Assembly: GCF_001884135.1 (NCBI RefSeq)
Contig: NZ_MAOC01000008.1
Location: forward strand, 62,001 to 126,000
DNA from: Bacillus nitratireducens
GTDB taxonomy: Bacteria; Bacillota; Bacilli; Bacillales; Bacillaceae_G
DNA length: 64,000 bases
Direction: 5' to 3'
Shown here: one piece after another, positions 54,766 through 63,482 of the stretch
Layout: every line of letters starts with the position of its first letter
How positions within the stretch are numbered: position 1 is the first letter of the stretch
Program-made: the position numbers and the translations under genes
Notes under the pieces: generated by a model
Seen by the model: only the letters and a program-made list of their open reading frames with translations
Told to the model about the DNA's origin: nothing
Databases searched by the model: none

Positions 54766-55719
54766 CTACTTTGCATAATAAATCCATTGTTGTGAAGATT
54801 CATCAATCATCACTTGTTGATTATATGCTAAAAAGTCTAATTGTCCAACAGTTTCTGAGATAGTAAGTGGCAATTGCTCTTTATATAATACCGGAAATAA
54901 TTTTACACATACTTCAAATGCTGTCATTGGCTTTTCCTTTAATAGCTCCAGCACTTTAAAAGCTCGTGTCTCTTGCTTTTGTAATCTTGTTTCAATAAGT
55001 TGTTTCACATTCAGAACATCTTCCCCATGCCCGGATAAAATACGTGAAATATTCATTTCACTTAAACGTTTTAACGTTTGATTGTACTGCAATAAAGGAC
55101 GCGCTCTTTCTGTTTGACCTTCATATGGTGGTTCTAATATTGGATTTGAAGAAATATGACTAATGAGAGCATCCCCACCAATTAATATTCCATCTGATTC
55201 TCTATATAATGAAATATGAGTGGAAGCATGACCTGGGGTTTCAATCACTGTAAATCCAGGTAACGAATCTATACGATCTCCCTCTCTCACAGTATGTGTT
55301 AACGACCTATTACAAGAATATTTAAGTGTCTTCGTCGTCAATAACGCCTCACCATTCAAAAATGCTGCTGGAACGCCGAACTGCAAGGCCGTCTCTTTAA
55401 AAAATTCATGATACCTCTTTAAAAATTCGGCATTCTGCGTGATCCACGGTTCATTCCAAGGATGTCCAATAATCTTTGTTTTTTCAGAAAATGTATTTAA
55501 AAGTCCACAATGATCCGCATGGTGATGCGTAATCACTACTGTTTTAATATCTTCTATCTTATACCCTAATGCACCTAATTGACTTTCTAGTGCCTGCTTT
55601 GCTTCTTCTGTATTTGTCCCTGTATCAATTAACGTTAATGTTTCTCCCTCAACTAAAAACACGTTCACTGTCTCAACTGCAAATGGAACAGGAATCTCCA
55701 TTCGATGAATCGCCGTCAT
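54766..55719 (-). CDS. yqjP: MBL-fold metallohydrolase (YqjP-like)
   Basis: A 317-residue metallo-beta-lactamase-fold hydrolase: VVITHHHADHCGLLN (metal motif HxHxDH), IETPGHASTHISLYR, IGGDALISHIS and ILSGHGEDVLN supply further ligands. A C-terminal winged-helix-like tail (TAFEVCVKLFPVLYKEQLPL) is usual in this branch. Substrate not established. Start ATG at 55719 with GGGGGGCTAAGC upstream rather than a codon at 55749. Divergent from proI. Confidence 0.88.
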   Translation of the reverse strand: MTAIHRMEIPVPFAVETVNVFLVEGETLTLIDTGTNTEEAKQALESQLGALGYKIEDIKTVVITHHHADHCGLLNTFSEKTKIIGHPWNEPWITQNAEFLKRYHEFFKETALQFGVPAAFLNGEALLTTKTLKYSCNRSLTHTVREGDRIDSLPGFTVIETPGHASTHISLYRESDGILIGGDALISHISSNPILEPPYEGQTERARPLLQYNQTLKRLSEMNISRILSGHGEDVLNVKQLIETRLQKQETRAFKVLELLKEKPMTAFEVCVKLFPVLYKEQLPLTISETVGQLDFLAYNQQVMIDESSQQWIYYAK

Positions 55720-55884
55720 GCTTAGCCCCCCTGTCTTTTTCCGGTTCAAAAATGAATACCTCTTCAGTTTACAACTTCCCTATAAATTTGTCATTATTTT
55801 CAGATAAAAAGAGGTGTTTTCCGTAAAAAAACGAATGTATGTACATTTATAAGCATTTCTAACCAAATTTAAAGGAGGAACATC

Positions 55885-56724
55885 ATGTCTATTCAAAACA
55901 TTTCCTTTCTCGGTGCAGGCTCTATTGCCGAAGCGATTATTGGTGGTTTATTAAACGCAAATGTTGTTAAAGGGGAACATATTACTGTAAGTAATCGTTC
56001 TAACGAGACCAGATTACAGGAGTTACATACAAAATACGGTGTTAAAGGTACACATAATAAAAAGGAATTACTTGCTGATGCAAATATTCTTTTTCTAGCT
56101 ATGAAGCCAAAAGATGTCGCAGAAGCGATGATTCCTCTTAAAGAATACATACATAATGACTTGCTTATTATTTCGTTATTAGCAGGTGTTTCTACTCATT
56201 CAATTAGAAACCTACTTCAAAAAGACGTTCCGATTATTCGTGCAATGCCAAATACATCTGCGGCCATTTTAAAATCCGCTACCGCTATCTCACCTTCAGA
56301 ACACACAACGGAGGAACATATTCGCATTGCAACATCGTTATTTGAAACGATTGGTCTCGTCTCTGTTGTAGAAGAAGAAGATATGCATGCTGTCACTGCA
56401 TTATCCGGGAGTGGACCAGCTTATATTTATTACGTAGTAGAGGCGATGGAAGAGGCCGCAAAAAAAATTGGTTTAAAGGAAGATGTCGCAAAATCACTTA
56501 TTCTTCAGACGATGATTGGCGCTGCTGAAATGCTAAAAGCAAGCGAAAAACATCCTTCTATTTTGCGAAAAGAAATTACTTCTCCTGGTGGAACAACTGA
56601 AGCAGGTATTGAAGTGTTACAGGAGCATGATTTTCAACAAACATTAATTTCCTGTATTACACAAGCAACGAAACGATCACACGATCTCGGAAAAACATTA
56701 GAAAAAATAGCAAAAGAAAAATAA
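55885..56724 (+). CDS. proI: pyrroline-5-carboxylate reductase
   Basis: A 279-residue enzyme that reduces pyrroline-5-carboxylate to proline. N-terminal Rossmann motif FLGAGSIAEAIIGGLL, then AMKPKDVAEAM, RAMPNTSAAI and the family signature ALSGSGPAYIYYVVEAMEEA; the end has SPGGTTEAGIEVL. Position next to yqjP matches proI (yqjO) of B. subtilis, one of its proC paralogs; proC is an equally valid name. RBS AAAGGAGGAACATC. Confidence 0.93.
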   Translation: MSIQNISFLGAGSIAEAIIGGLLNANVVKGEHITVSNRSNETRLQELHTKYGVKGTHNKKELLADANILFLAMKPKDVAEAMIPLKEYIHNDLLIISLLAGVSTHSIRNLLQKDVPIIRAMPNTSAAILKSATAISPSEHTTEEHIRIATSLFETIGLVSVVEEEDMHAVTALSGSGPAYIYYVVEAMEEAAKKIGLKEDVAKSLILQTMIGAAEMLKASEKHPSILRKEITSPGGTTEAGIEVLQEHDFQQTLISCITQATKRSHDLGKTLEKIAKEK

Positions 56725-56761
56725 AAAACGGAGCTCAACTTTATTTGAGCTCCGTTTTTAC
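56723..56761. terminator. bidirectional intrinsic terminator
   Basis: AAAACGGAGCTCAA-CTTTAT-TTGAGCTCCGTTTT with T run, after proI and facing sdaAA. Confidence 0.92.
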
Positions 56762-56781
56762 TTTAATCATATGATATGCTT

Positions 56782-57660
56782 TTATTTATTACTCTTACCA
56801 AAAATCTCTTCTTGCAAACGACGACCTGTCGGTGTTGCTGCAAGTCCACCTTCTGCTGTTTCACGAAGTGCTACTGGCATCGATTGTCCAATTCTAAACA
56901 TCGCCTCAATGACTTCATCACATGGAATTGTACTAGTTACACCAGCTAATGATAAATCAGCTGAAATCATGGCATTCGCAGCTCCTGCTGCATTACGTTT
57001 TACACAAGGTACTTCTACAAGCCCTGCAACAGGATCACATACTAAACCAAGCATATTCTTTAATGAAATCGCCATCGCTGTAGCTGCTTGATCTTGTGTT
57101 CCACCAGCCATCTCAACTGCTGCCGCTGCTGCCATTCCACTTGCTGAACCTACTTCAGCTTGGCAACCTCCAGCCGCGCCGGAAATACAAGCATTATTCG
57201 CAACAACCATACCGAAAGCTCCTGCTGTAAATAAAAATTCAATCATTTCTTCGCGTGTCGGCTGTAATTTTTCTCGCAGTGCAAACAGTACACCTGGCAC
57301 TGTTCCAGCAGATCCTGCTGTTGGTGTTGCACAAATGATTCCCATCGCCGCATTTACTTCATTTGTTGCGACAGCTTTACTCACTGCGTCCAAAATCGTA
57401 TCTCCAGATAAGCCTTTTCCACTCTGCCTATACGCTTGGACTTTCACAGCATCCCCGCCAGTTAAACCAGTTGGTGATTTTACACCACGAATACCGCGTT
57501 CTACTGCTTGTTCCATCACGACTAAGTTCTTTTCCATTCCAGCAATTACTTCTTCACGTGTGATACTTCTTGTTTCCATTTCACATTGAATCATAATTTC
57601 TGCGATTTTTACATTTTGCTCTTTAGCTTGCGCCACTAGTTCCGCTGCGTTCCGAAACAT
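56782..57660 (-). CDS. sdaAA: L-serine dehydratase, iron-sulfur-dependent, alpha subunit
   Basis: A 292-residue subunit that carries the 4Fe-4S cluster and deaminates serine to pyruvate and ammonia. Cys ligands lie in NNACISGAAGGCQAEVGSA and VCDPVAGLVEVPC; GVKSPTGLTGGDA near residue 60 is also typical. The ATG at 57660 follows GGGGGGACACACC. It is 18 bases downstream of sdaAB and ends at a terminator shared with proI. Confidence 0.95.
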   Translation of the reverse strand: MFRNAAELVAQAKEQNVKIAEIMIQCEMETRSITREEVIAGMEKNLVVMEQAVERGIRGVKSPTGLTGGDAVKVQAYRQSGKGLSGDTILDAVSKAVATNEVNAAMGIICATPTAGSAGTVPGVLFALREKLQPTREEMIEFLFTAGAFGMVVANNACISGAAGGCQAEVGSASGMAAAAAVEMAGGTQDQAATAMAISLKNMLGLVCDPVAGLVEVPCVKRNAAGAANAMISADLSLAGVTSTIPCDEVIEAMFRIGQSMPVALRETAEGGLAATPTGRRLQEEIFGKSNK

Positions 57661-57678
57661 GGTGTGTCCCCCCTGCAA

Positions 57679-58338
57679 TTAATCCATAATAGTTACTTGA
57701 CAAATATTTTGTTGCCCATTTATTTCCGCGATTACTTCATCTGCTAATAATTCATCTGTTTCAATGACCATAAGCGCTCTTCTTCCTTTTTCTTTACGAG
57801 AAACACTCATTGTACTAATGTTAATCTCGTGTTTTGCAAGGATTGAAGCTACAGCTGCGATAGCACCGAAGCGATCGTTATTTACAATAAGTAGCGCTGG
57901 ACTCGTTCCTGATAGTTGAAGATCGAATCCATTTAATTCTACAACTTCGATTTTACCACCACCGATTGAACAAGCAACAACTTCAATTTCCTCTTCTCCT
58001 TTATACAGACGAATTTTCGCTGTATTTGGATGAGGAGCATTTGCATCTTCCTCAATGAATTCCACTTCAATTCCGCGTTCTTTTGCTATGTCTAGCGCCT
58101 CTGGAATACGTAAGTCATCTGTTTCAAATCCTAATATTCCACCGATTAGCGCTACATCCGTACCATGTCCTCGATACGTCTTTGCAAATGATCCATATAA
58201 TGAAATGCTTACTCTTTCTGGTTCATGACGAAACAGCTGGCGAGCAACTTGCCCCATTCTTGCTGCGCCTGCTGTATGTGAACTTGATGGACCAATCATA
58301 ACTGGACCAATAATATCAAATACTGAGCGATACTTCAT
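57679..58338 (-). CDS. sdaAB: L-serine dehydratase, iron-sulfur-dependent, beta subunit
   Basis: A 219-residue subunit: the catalytic half starts KYRSVFDIIGPVMIGPSSSH and contains GSFAKTYRGHGTDVALIGGI; the C terminus from about residue 148 (ALLIVNNDRFGAIAAVASIL, INISTMSVSRKEKGRRALMV) is an ACT domain likely to sense serine. Two ATGs at 58341 and 58338 are possible; the second is better spaced from GGGGGAG. It follows the remains of a membrane-transport gene. Confidence 0.95.
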   Translation of the reverse strand: MKYRSVFDIIGPVMIGPSSSHTAGAARMGQVARQLFRHEPERVSISLYGSFAKTYRGHGTDVALIGGILGFETDDLRIPEALDIAKERGIEVEFIEEDANAPHPNTAKIRLYKGEEEIEVVACSIGGGKIEVVELNGFDLQLSGTSPALLIVNNDRFGAIAAVASILAKHEINISTMSVSRKEKGRRALMVIETDELLADEVIAEINGQQNICQVTIMD

Positions 58339-58383
58339 CATAACTCCCCCTAAACCTCTATGAAAAATTTTTTTACTATTCTA

Positions 58384-58720
58384 TTAAGCTACCGAATCGG
58401 TTGCTGTTCCAGTCATACCACGAATTTGTTCCGCTGTACGAATTGGATAGTTTTTGAATAACAGTGAAGCAATATATCCTGAAATAATACCAGTTATCAT
58501 AATAAATAAGAAACTTAGCATTACCTTCATTTAAAAATAATATAAGATAATCCACAATAAAGTCTGGTAGCAATCCAAAGTTTAACACAGAACCCCTTAC
58601 AAGCATAGCATAAACAAGTGAAACTCCCATTGCTTTCATACCTTTTGGTGTTTTAAAGCTAAAAAGTGAAAAAAGACTTAGTACAAATAATAGTAATATC
58701 CTTCCTATTATAATTTCCAT
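58384..58720 (-). pseudogene. decayed PTS EIIC-type membrane protein gene
   Basis: The first half reads MEIIIGRILLLFVLSLFSLF and SFKTPKGMKAMG, then jumps to VYAMLVRGSVLNFGLLPDFI, as if an internal piece were deleted. The last part is in another frame: GIISGYIASLLFKNYPIRTA, then EQIRGMTGTATDSVA and stop at 58384. Start and end together match, from memory, the roughly 340-residue EIIC-like transporter that precedes sdaAB in related genomes; here only about 110 codons remain with an internal deletion and frameshift. It can no longer make a membrane transporter. Confidence 0.65.
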
Positions 58721-58739
58721 GTTGCTCTCTCACGATTTA

Positions 58740-59040
58740 GTCAACTTCACTTGTTACGACAAATGGCTAAAACGCATGTAGCCTACACTTAAATTATAAT
58801 CTGCCCTCATTATAGCTTGTTTTTAATAAAACGCTTACTTTTAATGAATTTTAAAAGTTCTGAATAACAATCTGTTTTTGCTATTTGTACCACTCGTATG
58901 TCGTCTGACTTATATAACAGTTTTTCTAAACAATCGGTCTTATGTATTTTTATCCTATCTCTTCACATCATTAAAACTTTCTGTTTCATCCAATATAAAC
59001 ATAAAATGATAACAGTTTTATTTTAAAATTTTTTTAGAAA
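58740..59040. other. 300-base AT-rich intergenic region
   Basis: No gene seen. Two TATAAT sequences on the minus strand near 58785-58820 are candidate -10 boxes for the serine dehydratase transcript. Nothing else is recognisable. Confidence 0.4.
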
Positions 59041-59042
59041 TA

Positions 59043-59075
59043 AAAAAATGGCAACCTTTCGTCACCATTTTTTTA
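59043..59075 (-). terminator. terminator of rnz
   Basis: On the minus strand AAATGGTGAC...GTTGCCATTT with a T run. The stem has a mismatched middle, so strength is uncertain. Confidence 0.6.
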
Positions 59076-59083
59076 CGCCATTA

Positions 59084-60007
59084 TTATCTTTCTACTGGAA
59101 ATGTTTTCAAGTCCGTAGCTATTTCTGTATTAGAAAATAGCTCTCTTGCCTCTTTCCATAATTCCTTATATGTATCTCCTTGATAACGAGAACTAATATG
59201 AGTCAATATTAAGCGTTTTGCATTTGCCTGTAGTGCAATACTCGCAGCTTGCTTAGATGTGGAATGAAAATAATCGTACGCTTGTTGTTCATCTTCTGCC
59301 GCAAAAGTTGCCTCATGAACAAGTACGTCAGCGTCTTGTGCCAGCTCTCTACTCGCTTCACAATATCTTGTATCACCTAAAATAGTAATGATTCTTCCCT
59401 TTTGAGGCGGACCAATAAAGTCTTTTCCATTTAGTATCGTACCATTTTCTAATTCAACTACTTCTCCATCTTTTAAACGTTTAAAGAGTGGACCGGGTTT
59501 CACACCCATCTCCAGCAGCTTATCGACTAAAAGAGCACCTTGTATATCTTTCTCTACAATACGATATCCGAAACATTCGATTCCATGTGATAACCTTTTT
59601 GTTTCTACATAGAATTCATTATCCTCAAACACAGTACCTTCTTCCGTTATCTCAACGATTTCAAGTGGATATTTCACATGTGTCGTACTTACTGATAATG
59701 CTACTTCAATAAATTGTTTAATTCCTTTTGGTCCGTACACCGTTAACGTTGTTGTTCCACCTTGAAACGAACGACTTCCTAATAAACCAGGCAACCCAAA
59801 AATATGATCGCCATGTAAATGCGTAATAAATATTTTTTCAATGCGTCTTGGGCGCACAGATGTATGTAAAATTTGATGCTGAGTCGCTTCACCACAGTCA
59901 AATAACCAAGTCTGTCCTCGTTCTTCTAACAATTGCAAAGCAATTGCTGAAACGTTCCTTCCTTTCGAAGGAACACCTGCACCAGTTCCTAAAAATACAA
60001 ATTCCAC
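59084..60007 (-). CDS. rnz: ribonuclease Z
   Basis: A 307-residue MBL-fold endonuclease that trims tRNA 3' ends. [20 protein letters not shown] opens the protein; the metal motif is [17 protein letters not shown] near residue 60, with further ligands in [26 protein letters not shown] and [10 protein letters not shown]. The exosite arm lies near residues 150-190. Length and place (yqjK in B. subtilis) fit. RBS GGAGGAAAGAAAGT. Confidence 0.96.
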   Translation of the reverse strand: MEFVFLGTGAGVPSKGRNVSAIALQLLEERGQTWLFDCGEATQHQILHTSVRPRRIEKIFITHLHGDHIFGLPGLLGSRSFQGGTTTLTVYGPKGIKQFIEVALSVSTTHVKYPLEIVEITEEGTVFEDNEFYVETKRLSHGIECFGYRIVEKDIQGALLVDKLLEMGVKPGPLFKRLKDGEVVELENGTILNGKDFIGPPQKGRIITILGDTRYCEASRELAQDADVLVHEATFAAEDEQQAYDYFHSTSKQAASIALQANAKRLILTHISSRYQGDTYKELWKEARELFSNTEIATDLKTFPVER

Positions 60008-60196
60008 TTTCTTTCCTCCAGCTCTTTATATAATCTATCTCTCATCTTACGGAATGTTATTTCAAATGGCAAATTGAATATGCATAACCAATCATCTAGA
60101 CAACTATATAACACGAACATTACACTTAAAAAACTTAGCAATCGTTCGTGTTTTATGTTAAAATGATTATACTACATTTTAAGGGAGCGTTTTATT

Positions 60197-60448
60197 ATGA
60201 AAGAAGCATTTCGTTTACAAACTGATTTTTCATCTTCATTTGATCGCTGGGTAAGTTCTTTCGTGTCTGACCACCCAGCACAATTAGAATGGACGACTTT
60301 GAAAGAATTAATCCATGAATATACAACAACACATACAAATGATTCGTTACCAACATATATTTCTTCAGCTTTAACATATTACGCACAACGCGTTTCAACA
60401 ACAAACAGTTCAGAAATTGTTATTTTTGAAAATGATACAATCTCATAA
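60197..60448 (+). CDS. small protein of unknown function
   Basis: An 83-residue soluble protein (KEAFRLQTDFSSSFDRWVSS, then FVSDHPAQLEWTTLKELIHE and YISSALTYYAQRVSTTNSSE). AAGGGAGCG lies 8 bases before the ATG and a perfect terminator follows the stop, so it is a genuine monocistronic gene. No motif, signal peptide or family recognised. Confidence 0.7.
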   Translation: MKEAFRLQTDFSSSFDRWVSSFVSDHPAQLEWTTLKELIHEYTTTHTNDSLPTYISSALTYYAQRVSTTNSSEIVIFENDTIS

Positions 60449-60455
60449 TCTATAA

Positions 60456-60486
60456 TAAAAAGCACTGTAATCAGTGCTTTTTATTT
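60456..60486 (+). terminator. intrinsic terminator
   Basis: AAAAAGCACTG-TAAT-CAGTGCTTTTT, perfect hairpin with T-rich tail after the 83-codon gene. Confidence 0.88.
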
Positions 60487-60602
60487 ATATCCATACCTTT
60501 TGTTTTAACTTGGCATGAACCCGAAAAAGGATTTGACCGCTTCTAAGCATGGTTGAATTCTCTCTTCCATCTAAAAAAGAAAAGTTAAATCCATGACACC
60601 TT

Positions 60603-61841
60603 CTACATAAACTTATTCTCTAATTTTTGTTGAAACGACTTTTCTTGCTTACGCAATAATTGGCTACCTCGTTGTAAAAGTGGCGTTCCATACTTATCAT
60701 TAATTTGATCAATGACAGCAAGTAGCGGCTCTTCTTTCGCATCTTTTTCAAATGAAAACAAATCTAATTGTTTCACCGATTCTGTTTTCCACTCTATTTC
60801 AGTAGCCGTAACACCTAACAGGCGAACAGAATCACCATCCCAATGTTGCTTCCATAAACGTGATGCCGCTTGAAAAATATCACGTTCTTCCCAAATTGCA
60901 TTTTTCAATTGCTTACTCCGTGTAACCGTCCGCCTATCATGGTATTTAATCATAATTTGAATGTTATAACTAACAAGCGTTCGTTTTTGTAGCCTTTTGC
61001 TTACTGATTTCGATAATCTGTCTAACATATCAAGTAATTCTTTTTCTTCGTCCATATCCTTTGAAAAAGTCATCGAATTACCAACGCTTTTATGCTGTCC
61101 TATTTGATCCGGATCAACTTCCCTATCATCCATACCTTTTGCCCGCTGTTGTAAATCAACACCGTGCTTTCCAATTTTAGCGCGAATGATATGTTCGTTT
61201 CCTTTTGCTAACTGCTCAATTGTTTGTATATGAATATCATTTAATTTTTCAGCTGTTTTTTCTCCAATTCCATGCATTGCTCCAACTGGAAGTGGCCAAA
61301 TCATTTCTGGAATATCTCGTTTTCGAAGCACGGTAATACCGAGAGGTTTTTTCATATCAGAAGCTGTTTTTGCTAGGAAAAGGTTTGGAGCAATTCCGAT
61401 GCTACACGGAAGCTGTAACTCTGTTAATAACGCCCCTTGAATCATCTTCGCTATTTCAAGGGGCGTACCGAGCGCATAGCAATCTGTAATATCTAAATAC
61501 CCTTCATCTATAGAAACCGGTTGTATTTTTTCTGTAAAACGGGAAAGAATTTGAAACATTTGAAATGAAGCTTCTCGATATAATGTAAAATTAGGACGCC
61601 TCACAACTAATTGCGGACATAATCGCTTTGCTTCCCATAAGGGCATCGTCGTACGTATTCCATATTCTCTCGCCTCATAACTACATGTTATGATAATCCC
61701 TTTTCGCTCTTTTTCATTCCCGGCAATCGCTAATGGCTTTCCTTGTAATGATGGGTCATGAGCAATTTCAACAGATGCGAAAAAACAATTCATATCTACA
61801 TGTAAAATAACACGACCATTTTTCGGATACATTTCTCGCAT
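60603..61841 (-). CDS. dinB: DNA polymerase IV (Y family)
   Basis: A 412-residue translesion polymerase (PolYA/YqjW type). Catalytic acidic residues are in ILHVDMNCFFASVE (residues about 14-27) and PVSIDEGYLDITDCY; TCSYEAREYGIRTTMP lies between. The helix-hairpin-helix is GAMHGIGEKTAEKL, and KQLDLFSFE near residue 380 is a beta-clamp-binding peptide (QLxLF). The ATG at 61841 has GAGGGGTGAG upstream. No LexA box was identified with confidence in the short upstream region. Confidence 0.95.
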   Translation of the reverse strand: MREMYPKNGRVILHVDMNCFFASVEIAHDPSLQGKPLAIAGNEKERKGIIITCSYEAREYGIRTTMPLWEAKRLCPQLVVRRPNFTLYREASFQMFQILSRFTEKIQPVSIDEGYLDITDCYALGTPLEIAKMIQGALLTELQLPCSIGIAPNLFLAKTASDMKKPLGITVLRKRDIPEMIWPLPVGAMHGIGEKTAEKLNDIHIQTIEQLAKGNEHIIRAKIGKHGVDLQQRAKGMDDREVDPDQIGQHKSVGNSMTFSKDMDEEKELLDMLDRLSKSVSKRLQKRTLVSYNIQIMIKYHDRRTVTRSKQLKNAIWEERDIFQAASRLWKQHWDGDSVRLLGVTATEIEWKTESVKQLDLFSFEKDAKEEPLLAVIDQINDKYGTPLLQRGSQLLRKQEKSFQQKLENKFM

Positions 61842-61983
61842 ACTACTCACCCCTCAAAGAACATTTGTTCTTTCATTATATCAAATTTCTTTACACGTTA
61901 TAATAATTATTGGCTTTTCTCTATCTATTTTTTGTTATACTGTATGTAACAAATGGATATTATTGTAAAGGAGATGAATCGTT

Positions 61984-62190
61984 ATGAAACAACATAATAA
62001 ACTCAATTATGTATTTATTATTATTATAGTAATCCTTGCAATTAATTATTTGTTACTTCCCCTTTTTAACATTAACATTTACGCTTTAGGAATCTTCTCT
62101 CATTTCATACGTTTTACAACAACTTATGTACTTCCGTGGGTCTTCTTATATTGGCTTATCCGCCTTGTGAAAGCAATTGAATCAAAATAA
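61984..62190 (+). CDS. small membrane protein, two helices
   Basis: A 68-residue protein with a basic start (KQHNKLN), helix one YVFIIIIVILAINYLLLPLF and helix two near residues 40-60 (FTTTYVLPWVFLYWLIRLV). AAAGGAGATGAA precedes the ATG and a terminator follows. Function and family unknown. Confidence 0.72.
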   Translation: MKQHNKLNYVFIIIIVILAINYLLLPLFNINIYALGIFSHFIRFTTTYVLPWVFLYWLIRLVKAIESK

Positions 62191-62232
62191 AAAAAGACGT
62201 GTAAACCATAATTGGTTCACACGTCTTTTTTA
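62188..62232. terminator. bidirectional intrinsic terminator
   Basis: AAAAAGACGTGT pairs with ACACGTCTTTTT, with an inner pair CC/GG, between the small membrane protein gene and the peptidase gene. Confidence 0.88.
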
Positions 62233-62236
62233 TTAC

Positions 62237-63355
62237 TTACTTCGCTACTTCTTCAATAATAGCTACAACTAATTCTGCTGTTTTCGCTAATTCTTCAACA
62301 GGAATTTTTTCATTTGTTGTATGAATCTCTTCATAACCAACTGCTAAGTTAACTGTTGGGATACCGTGTCCTGCGATTACGTTCGCATCACTTCCGCCAC
62401 CACTTTGGTGAAGAGAAGGTGTACGGCCAATGCTTTCAGCAGCGCGTTTCGCAACTTCTACAACGTGATCTCCATCAGCAAACTTAAAACCTGGGTACAT
62501 AACATTTACTTCAACGTCTGCATGACCACCCATTTCTTTTGCAGTTGTTTCAAATGCTTCTTTCATTTTTGCAACTTGTACTTCCATTTTCTCATTGATT
62601 AAAGAACGAGCTTCTGCAAAAATTTGAACATGATCGCAAACGATATTTGTTTGTGTGCCACCTTCAAAACGCCCAATATTTGCAGTTGTTTCAGAATCAA
62701 TACGACCAAGTGGCATCTTTGCAATTGCTTTTGCTGCAATAGTAATTGCAGATACACCCTTTTCTGGTGCTACGCCAGCGTGCGCTGTTTTCCCACGAAT
62801 AATCGCATTCACTTTCGCTTGTGTTGGCGCTGCAACTACGATTTCACCAACTTTTCCATCGCTATCTAATGCATAACCATATTTCGCTGTAATGCGCTCG
62901 CGATCCAACGCTTTTGCACCAATAAGACCCGATTCTTCTCCAACTGTAATAATAAACTCAATTTTACCATGAGGGATGTTTTTTTCTTTTAAAACACGAA
63001 TTGCTTCAAACATAGATGCTAAACCAGCTTTATCATCCGCTCCTAAAATAGTAGTCCCATCTGATACGACATATCCATCTTTAATAGAAGGCTTAATTCC
63101 ATTACCAGGAACTACTGTATCCATATGAGAAGTGAAATAAATTGTATCAACACCGTCTTTTGTTGCTGGTAAAGTACAAATTAAGTTACCTGCACCATGA
63201 CCAGTCACGCCCATCGTGTCATCCTCAAATACTTCTACACCTAAAGCAGTAAATTTCTCTGTTAACACTTTGCAAATTTCTGCTTCAAATTTTGTTTCAG
63301 AATCTACTTGTACTAACTCCATGAATTCATTTACTAAACGTTCTTGATTAATCAT
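62237..63355 (-). CDS. M20 family metallopeptidase, peptidase T-like (YqjE-like)
   Basis: A 372-residue di-zinc peptidase. Metal and catalytic motifs: IYFTSHMDTVVPG (first His and Asp), ILGADDKAGLASM (bridging Asp), ITVGEESGLIGAKAL (general base Glu and ligand) and a C-terminal HTTNE. The dimerisation domain spans about residues 180-290 (GKTAHAGVAPEKGVSAITIA). It resembles PepT and YqjE of B. subtilis; it probably trims tripeptides or other small peptides in the cytoplasm. RBS GGAGGCGCAGTC. Confidence 0.88.
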   Translation of the reverse strand: MINQERLVNEFMELVQVDSETKFEAEICKVLTEKFTALGVEVFEDDTMGVTGHGAGNLICTLPATKDGVDTIYFTSHMDTVVPGNGIKPSIKDGYVVSDGTTILGADDKAGLASMFEAIRVLKEKNIPHGKIEFIITVGEESGLIGAKALDRERITAKYGYALDSDGKVGEIVVAAPTQAKVNAIIRGKTAHAGVAPEKGVSAITIAAKAIAKMPLGRIDSETTANIGRFEGGTQTNIVCDHVQIFAEARSLINEKMEVQVAKMKEAFETTAKEMGGHADVEVNVMYPGFKFADGDHVVEVAKRAAESIGRTPSLHQSGGGSDANVIAGHGIPTVNLAVGYEEIHTTNEKIPVEELAKTAELVVAIIEEVAK

Positions 63356-63438
63356 AAGACTGCGCCTCCTGCACTACCATTATGTATGTAACAATATTAA
63401 TTATAACAGAATTTCGCAAAAGTTTCGAAATACAAGAC

Positions 63439-63475
63439 AAAAAACAGATGGTTCATACATCTAGATACCCATCTG
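63439..63475 (-). terminator. terminator of the acetyltransferase gene
   Basis: CAGATGG pairs with CCATCTG around a 17-base loop and is followed by TTTTTTG on the minus strand. Confidence 0.65.
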
Positions 63476-63482
63476 CCTTCTA

